From: Protula sp. h YS-2021
Lineage: Eukaryota > Annelida > Polychaeta > Sabellida > Serpulidae
Direction: 5' to 3'
Length of the DNA: 64,000 nucleotides
Assembly: GCA_949752745.1 (NCBI GenBank)
Contig: OX457027.1
Location: 77,245,214 to 77,309,213, forward strand
The stretch's first letter is position 1; each line of letters begins with the position of its first letter. Shown piece by piece: positions 59,619-64,000 of this stretch. The position numbers were made by a program, and so were the translations under genes. The notes under the pieces were generated by a model. The model searched no databases. It worked only from the letters and a program-made list of their open reading frames with translations, and was not told the origin of the DNA.

Positions 59619-59825
59619 GTAACGGTTTGCCTTTTTTGGAAACATTTCTGCTCAGCTATAGCACAACACTGTGACAAGTCCTTCGCGCTCTTATGAGTAA
59701 GACCAAGGGAAATGCGACGGAATGACTGAGAGATATTAAATTATTCTACGATACTAGGTAAATTGAGGAATAAGTAAAGAAAATCTATTCCTGAGTTGAA
59801 AAACTATTTTTCTTTCTTTTTTTAG

Positions 59826-59995
59826 TGATCACATAAAAAGCACAAAAGCAAAGAGAAAAAGAAGAAAAAAGATAAAAAGAAGGAAAAAGAAAGAAAGAAG
59901 GAAATAATGATAAACAGCAGTAGCGGGAGCGAGGCTGACGAGGACACAGACAGCGACTCTGTCACCCAGCCATCCAACAGTGAATTGCTCCAGAA
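59826..59995 (+). pseudogene. GPATCH1: GPATCH1 copy 2, second Lys-rich exon starting with TGA
   Basis: The T-rich acceptor tract is intact, but the first codon is TGA (59826-59828) instead of TCA. The frame after it is open to NSELLQK. An AG 15 nt further in could skip the stop in frame, so the effect is not certain. Confidence 0.8.
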
Positions 59996-60289
59996 GTAAG
60001 TCGCAGCAGTTGTCGTTTATTCTGATGTTATGAGAGTATGCCCGAGGCCCCGAGAAAAAGGGTGGAATTTTGACATGTTTTTCCCATACAGGTTAACGAC
60101 TGGCAGTTAGAGAAAAGAAAGATTTGTGTTCATCCCGTTATAACCTCGTCCCTCTGCCCCATCCCATTCCCCCCCCCCCCACCCCGAACTGCAAATCTTT
60201 AATGGAATATCGAGTGTTCATTTTTGAGTTTTCATACGGAGTAAAGCCAGTGTTGTCCAGTCATTCAAATCAGTTTAGCAGTGTCAACG

Positions 60290-60545
60290 TTGTTACAGTT
60301 GTAACAGGTGCTCATGCTGCTCAGCAGGTGTAACAGGCGCTCATGCTGCTCAGCAGGTGTAACAGTCACTCATACTGCTTCGCAGGTGTAGCAGTCATAT
60401 TGCGCAGCATGATTGTCACTCATGCTGCTTAGCATGTGTAACAGTCGCTCATGCTGCTAAGCATGTGTAACAGTGACTCATGCTGCTCAGCATGTGTAGC
60501 AGTCGCTCATGCTGCTCAGCAGGTGTAACAGTCACTCATGCTCTT
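60290..60545 (+). repeat. 29-bp minisatellite, cassette 2
   Basis: Same array as 8290-8470 and 34800-35070. Confidence 0.75.
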
Positions 60546-61223
60546 TTGTAAGTGTCACTTGTGATGTTTTAATTGCGTTCTTTTTGTAAGTGATACATCC
60601 ATTAATTCTGTGATTTCTAGTGAAAAGTTTGTTTGTTGGTAATGCGACAATGTGCCTCATTGTACTACTCTTTTGGAACTTGATCAAAAATAGCTGAAAA
60701 ATCCTAAAATTTTGAACAGAATGGGCTTAAGGTTTCATGCAATTTTTCAGAAACTTTATCAATTGGAATTTATTGTTTAGTCTTTTATAACGACCTAGTA
60801 GGGATAGTCAGGCTGCTCTGTTATACTTTAGTTTGATTTACATTTCAGTTTAAATCTAATCAGATTTAGTGTGTAAATTGAAAAACTCTGAACACCCTAG
60901 TACTTGTTGATGTTTTTAAGACTGAACATTGAAGAAATGGGAGCCTGGTTCATCTTTACTCGAATGAATGTGTGTATGTGTGTGTGGCGGAGGATTGGGG
61001 GACGGGACCGGGGGGGGGGAGAAGGGGATGTACAGGGAGAACAGGAACAACTTTATATCCGGAGCTGTAGATTTGGCACATCCGGTCCCATGGTCCGATC
61101 CATGGTAATAACCTCTGTACTTGTTTCCTGAAGATGTTCCCTAAGATCTTGTTAGAGCGAGGGAGGAGTATGTAAAAGCCAGTCCACGTTGTCCTCATTT
61201 TATGTACATGTATTATATTTCAG

Positions 61224-61275
61224 ATTGAAAAACCACCCTGGCTTGAAGCGAATGACGGCGGCAGACTTTATGTGA
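61224..61275 (+). CDS. GPATCH1: GPATCH1 copy 2, last exon
   Basis: LKNHPGLKRMTAADFM and TGA. Confidence 0.8.
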
Positions 61276-63108
61276 ACAAGAGAAAAGAGAGAACATATAG
61301 AACGTATTACCTGCTTCCCTTACGGTTCTTGCAGGAAGAGTCGCTATTAAAGACAGACAGGGCATGTTACTTGCTTCGCTGACGGTGCTTGCAGGAAAAG
61401 TCACGAATATGGATATGTAAAAATTTGAGGCGGGACGAGATATTCGTGATGAAATGCGCTGAGTGATCACCCAGTGACTAAGTAATAATAAATAAAAAAG
61501 AATAAAGAAAGAATAAAGAAGTGAAAAAAAGAATAAAGAGTGTTTGATATCTTCATTGGAAAGAAATCTTAAAGAAATTTTTTGCCTAGAATTTCAGACC
61601 GACAGTTGTCAGTTCACACTCAGGATATGAAATATTGAAACGTTCAGATGAGACTTCTGTGACGCCTAAGGAGATGAGAGATTAAGCTCCTTGCAGATAA
61701 CATTAAAATATATCCGGTTGCCTTTTTTTTTTTTTTTTTTTGGGGGGGGGGGAAGGATTGGATTTATTTCAGTTACAACCAGTTTCTGCTAGACATTTCT
61801 ATGCTCAGCGTTCATGTTGAAAAAATCCCAAAATTTACAGTAAATAAGCGCAGCAAAATGAATTTTGTCGACTAAAAGTGTGTGATGAGTCTTGTACATT
61901 GATGTTGTGTGTGCACTGGTTGAAAATCTTAGCTTATAGGCCCTTGTGATTGTCAACTTTTTTTGGCTTTAATATTTTTGGCTCAGTCGACTATCGTCCG
62001 TGGGCTACACTCATCACTTGTGGGGCTATCTGTCGTCAGTTATTTGTGTGTGTGAACAAATTTTCAAACTGCTACTCTTGCTACATTTCGGCTCCGATTG
62101 ATTGGATTCCTTTCCAGTTTTTCACGATAGTTCCTCAGGTAGGCCTCTCTTGAAAAATTAGTTTTTGACTACGTTGGCCTGGTCTTATCACATCAAAAGA
62201 GGTGCATCCGTCGTCTGTTTGTACGTATGTACGTGTGTTAATTTTTGCTTAAAATGCTTCTTCACCTTCAGTTTCGATTGGATTCCTTTCAAATTTTGTA
62301 CGAATGTTCTCTAGGTAGGCCTCTCTTGAAAAATATATTTGGCGATAAGCCAAAAATTGGCTAAATGTGGGACATTGAAAAATTTTTAGGTTGCCAAATT
62401 TCAAAATGCTTCTTCTCCCACAATTTTGAGCAGATTTTCTTTAACTTTTGTACGAATGTTGTCTAGGTAGGGCTCGCTTGAAAATTTACTTTTTTGGCGA
62501 TGCGCCAAAAATTGGTTAAATATTCGTATTTTTTAATTCATTGGCGTTTAACTTTGTAAATGCTTCTTCTCCCACAATTTTAATCGAATTCATTTCTAAT
62601 GCTGTACGATTCTTCTCTAGGCAGGCCTATGTTGAAAAGTTACTTTTTAGGTGATCCGCCAAAAATTGGCAAAATGGGGGGGGGGGTGCATTTAAAAGTT
62701 TTTGGTTGCCAATTTTCAAAATGCTTCTTCTCCCACAACTTTGATCGCATTGTCTTCACATTTTGCAGAATCGGTTACTAGGAACACCTCTCGTGAAAGA
62801 GTACTTTTCTGGCGATCCGTCATAAATTGACCAAACGTGGACATTTATCATTTTTTGGTTGCCAATTTTCAAAATGCTTTTTCTCCCACATATATTGGCC
62901 AAATAGGTGGGCATTTTTTAATTTAGTGGCTTTTAATTTTGAAAATGTTTCTTCTCCCACAATTTAGATTGATTCCTTTCCAATTTTGCCCTATTGTTCT
63001 CTAGGTAAGCCTCTCTTGAAAAATTCCTATTTTTTGGCGAATCGCCGAAACTTGGCCAAAGGGGGCATTTATGTCATCCAGACCTAGGGTAGACATAGTG
63101 TTTGTACG

Positions 63109-63146
<38 letters not shown>

Positions 63147-64000
63147 GTCTATATATATATGTGTGTATGTTTGTCAGTCTGTTGAGAACAAAATGTTGTG
63201 TGCAAGATATCTTGAGAACGAAAAGTCGGATCACTTCAAACTTAGTCTATTTATTCTTTGGCTAGGTCGGGCGGTTCTGTCAGTTTTTGAAGCATGTTAA
63301 ATCATTAGGGAATTGCGTATGACGTCATTACGTTAAATCTTTTGTGCGAAATTTCTCAGTCGCTGAACATCTGAGAAGTTGAAACTTTTTGAGCGTGATG
63401 TACCCACATCTATTAGCGTGTTTTCATTTGGCTACCAAGCTATTCCATGTATGGAGTAATCAGTAACGGCTTGCAGTGTTTGTGCAGTACCTGGAACCAG
63501 CTTTTACTGAGTGAGTTATCTAATACATTGTGTTATGACAAGCAGCACACTATTTTGACGCCAAAATGCCTTCCCCCATCCGAAGTGGGTGATATGTGAC
63601 ACACATGTTTGAAGAATGTCTCTCTTGTGCTTTTTGGCGGTGGGAATGTACGAAGATTAGGTATAAATTGTGGGTATAATACACTTAGTGCACATACTTT
63701 TAGCGTAACGTTCGCTAAAATGGTTAGGGTTACATTAGATAGCTTGGGGGGAGACGAAGTTGGTTAAGGTATGCAAAACAAACTGTTTCGGTAAACCTAT
63801 CAGATCAGGATAAAAAGACGTAAAGTAAAACCTATTTGTAGTGGCCAACTTCCTGTTTCGGAAAACAAGACGTACGTAAAAACTGTGTGTTTTGACCACC
63901 TTCTAGACCTGGATAAACAAATACGTACACTAAAACTGCTGTAATGACCAACTTCAAAAACCGGTATAAAAAAGACTACAGTAAAACCTGTTTTAGCGTA
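61276..64000. other. Spacer after cassette 2
   Basis: Nearly identical to 35805-38480, including the degenerate repeat array (62090-63070), a longer (GT)n at 63112-63141, and the ~60-bp ACAGTAAAACCT units from about 63790 to the window end. No gene is seen. By position a third cassette should follow. Confidence 0.6.

Larger units (their letters stand above)
41312..61275 (+). pseudogene. GPATCH1: GPATCH1 copy 2 (whole locus), damaged
   Basis: All exon blocks seen in copy 1 are present in the same order, and the MDIFKAIF exon is whole. Lesions are: an ATG in place of the AAG acceptor before GWTPS, an internal frame change and in-frame TAG in the EDFMD exon, TAA at 41500-41502, an 8-bp deletion near 43975, a one-base insertion near 45486-45490 and TGA at 59826-59828. 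TRIM copy 2 is antisense in the intron 50060-57741. Exons for about the first 65 residues of GPATCH1 were not found. Long introns contain the elements listed separately. Because this copy and copy 1 are damaged at different places, neither looks able to make the full protein. Confidence 0.8.

Overview
Eukaryotic (animal) genomic DNA: split genes with GT..AG introns, dense microsatellites, fold-back/MITE-like elements, a LINE tail and a tRNA-like SINE head. Gene content and repeat style suggest a lophotrochozoan, probably a marine mollusc. This is an inference; nothing in the window names the species.

The window is organised as a tandem array of a cassette of about 24-25 kb. Each cassette carries a split gene on the + strand encoding a homologue of the spliceosome-associated protein GPATCH1. 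The recognised blocks are the GWTPS/EDFMD region, the G-patch, VHGL-GY, AFGVGALE, LPRDF, FxPFAKD, MTEWER, MKMFGKLTRERYEWHP, MDIFKAIF, YGPALPP and the Lys-rich C terminus. One intron of each copy contains, on the - strand, an open reading frame without introns for a RING/B-box/coiled-coil/NHL protein of the TRIM type. Seen here are the last four GPATCH1 exons of cassette 0 (5932-8777), cassette 1 (GPATCH1 exons 16966-35804, TRIM 25107-26962) and cassette 2 (GPATCH1 exons 41312-61275, TRIM 51245-53098). The start of the window matches the region beside TRIM of cassette 1, and the end matches the start of a further inter-cassette region, so the array probably continues on both sides.

Cassettes 1 and 2 are very similar through exons, introns and spacers, but each carries its own damage. 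GPATCH1 copy 1 has lost part of an N-terminal exon, has a GT->AT donor, a one-base insertion giving TAA, a 54-bp inversion inside an exon, and a deleted polypyrimidine tract. GPATCH1 copy 2 has an in-frame TAA near the N terminus, an 8-bp exon deletion, a one-base insertion and a TGA at the first codon of its penultimate exon. TRIM copy 1 has a 2-bp frameshift; TRIM copy 2 is open for 617 codons. N-terminal exons matching the first ~65 residues of GPATCH1 were not found in either copy. Only TRIM copy 2, and perhaps the GPATCH1 copy whose tail lies at 5932-8777, look intact. An assembly that placed two haplotypes in tandem is the main alternative explanation.

The rest is repeats. Two element designs stand out. 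(1) Several elements with CAG...CTG ends flanked by TA have subterminal regions built of short motifs repeated in both orientations. Others with the same array style (CAACTCRCC, GTGGGAATTCCCAC and similar) have less clear ends. (2) Elements start with TATCYCCC, often as a hairpin, usually followed by GTCCGTCC-type simple repeat. They contain one to ten units of about 160-180 bp, many carrying an ATATCTC core, and end in an inverted copy of the start. Both may be undescribed families, but no database search was possible.
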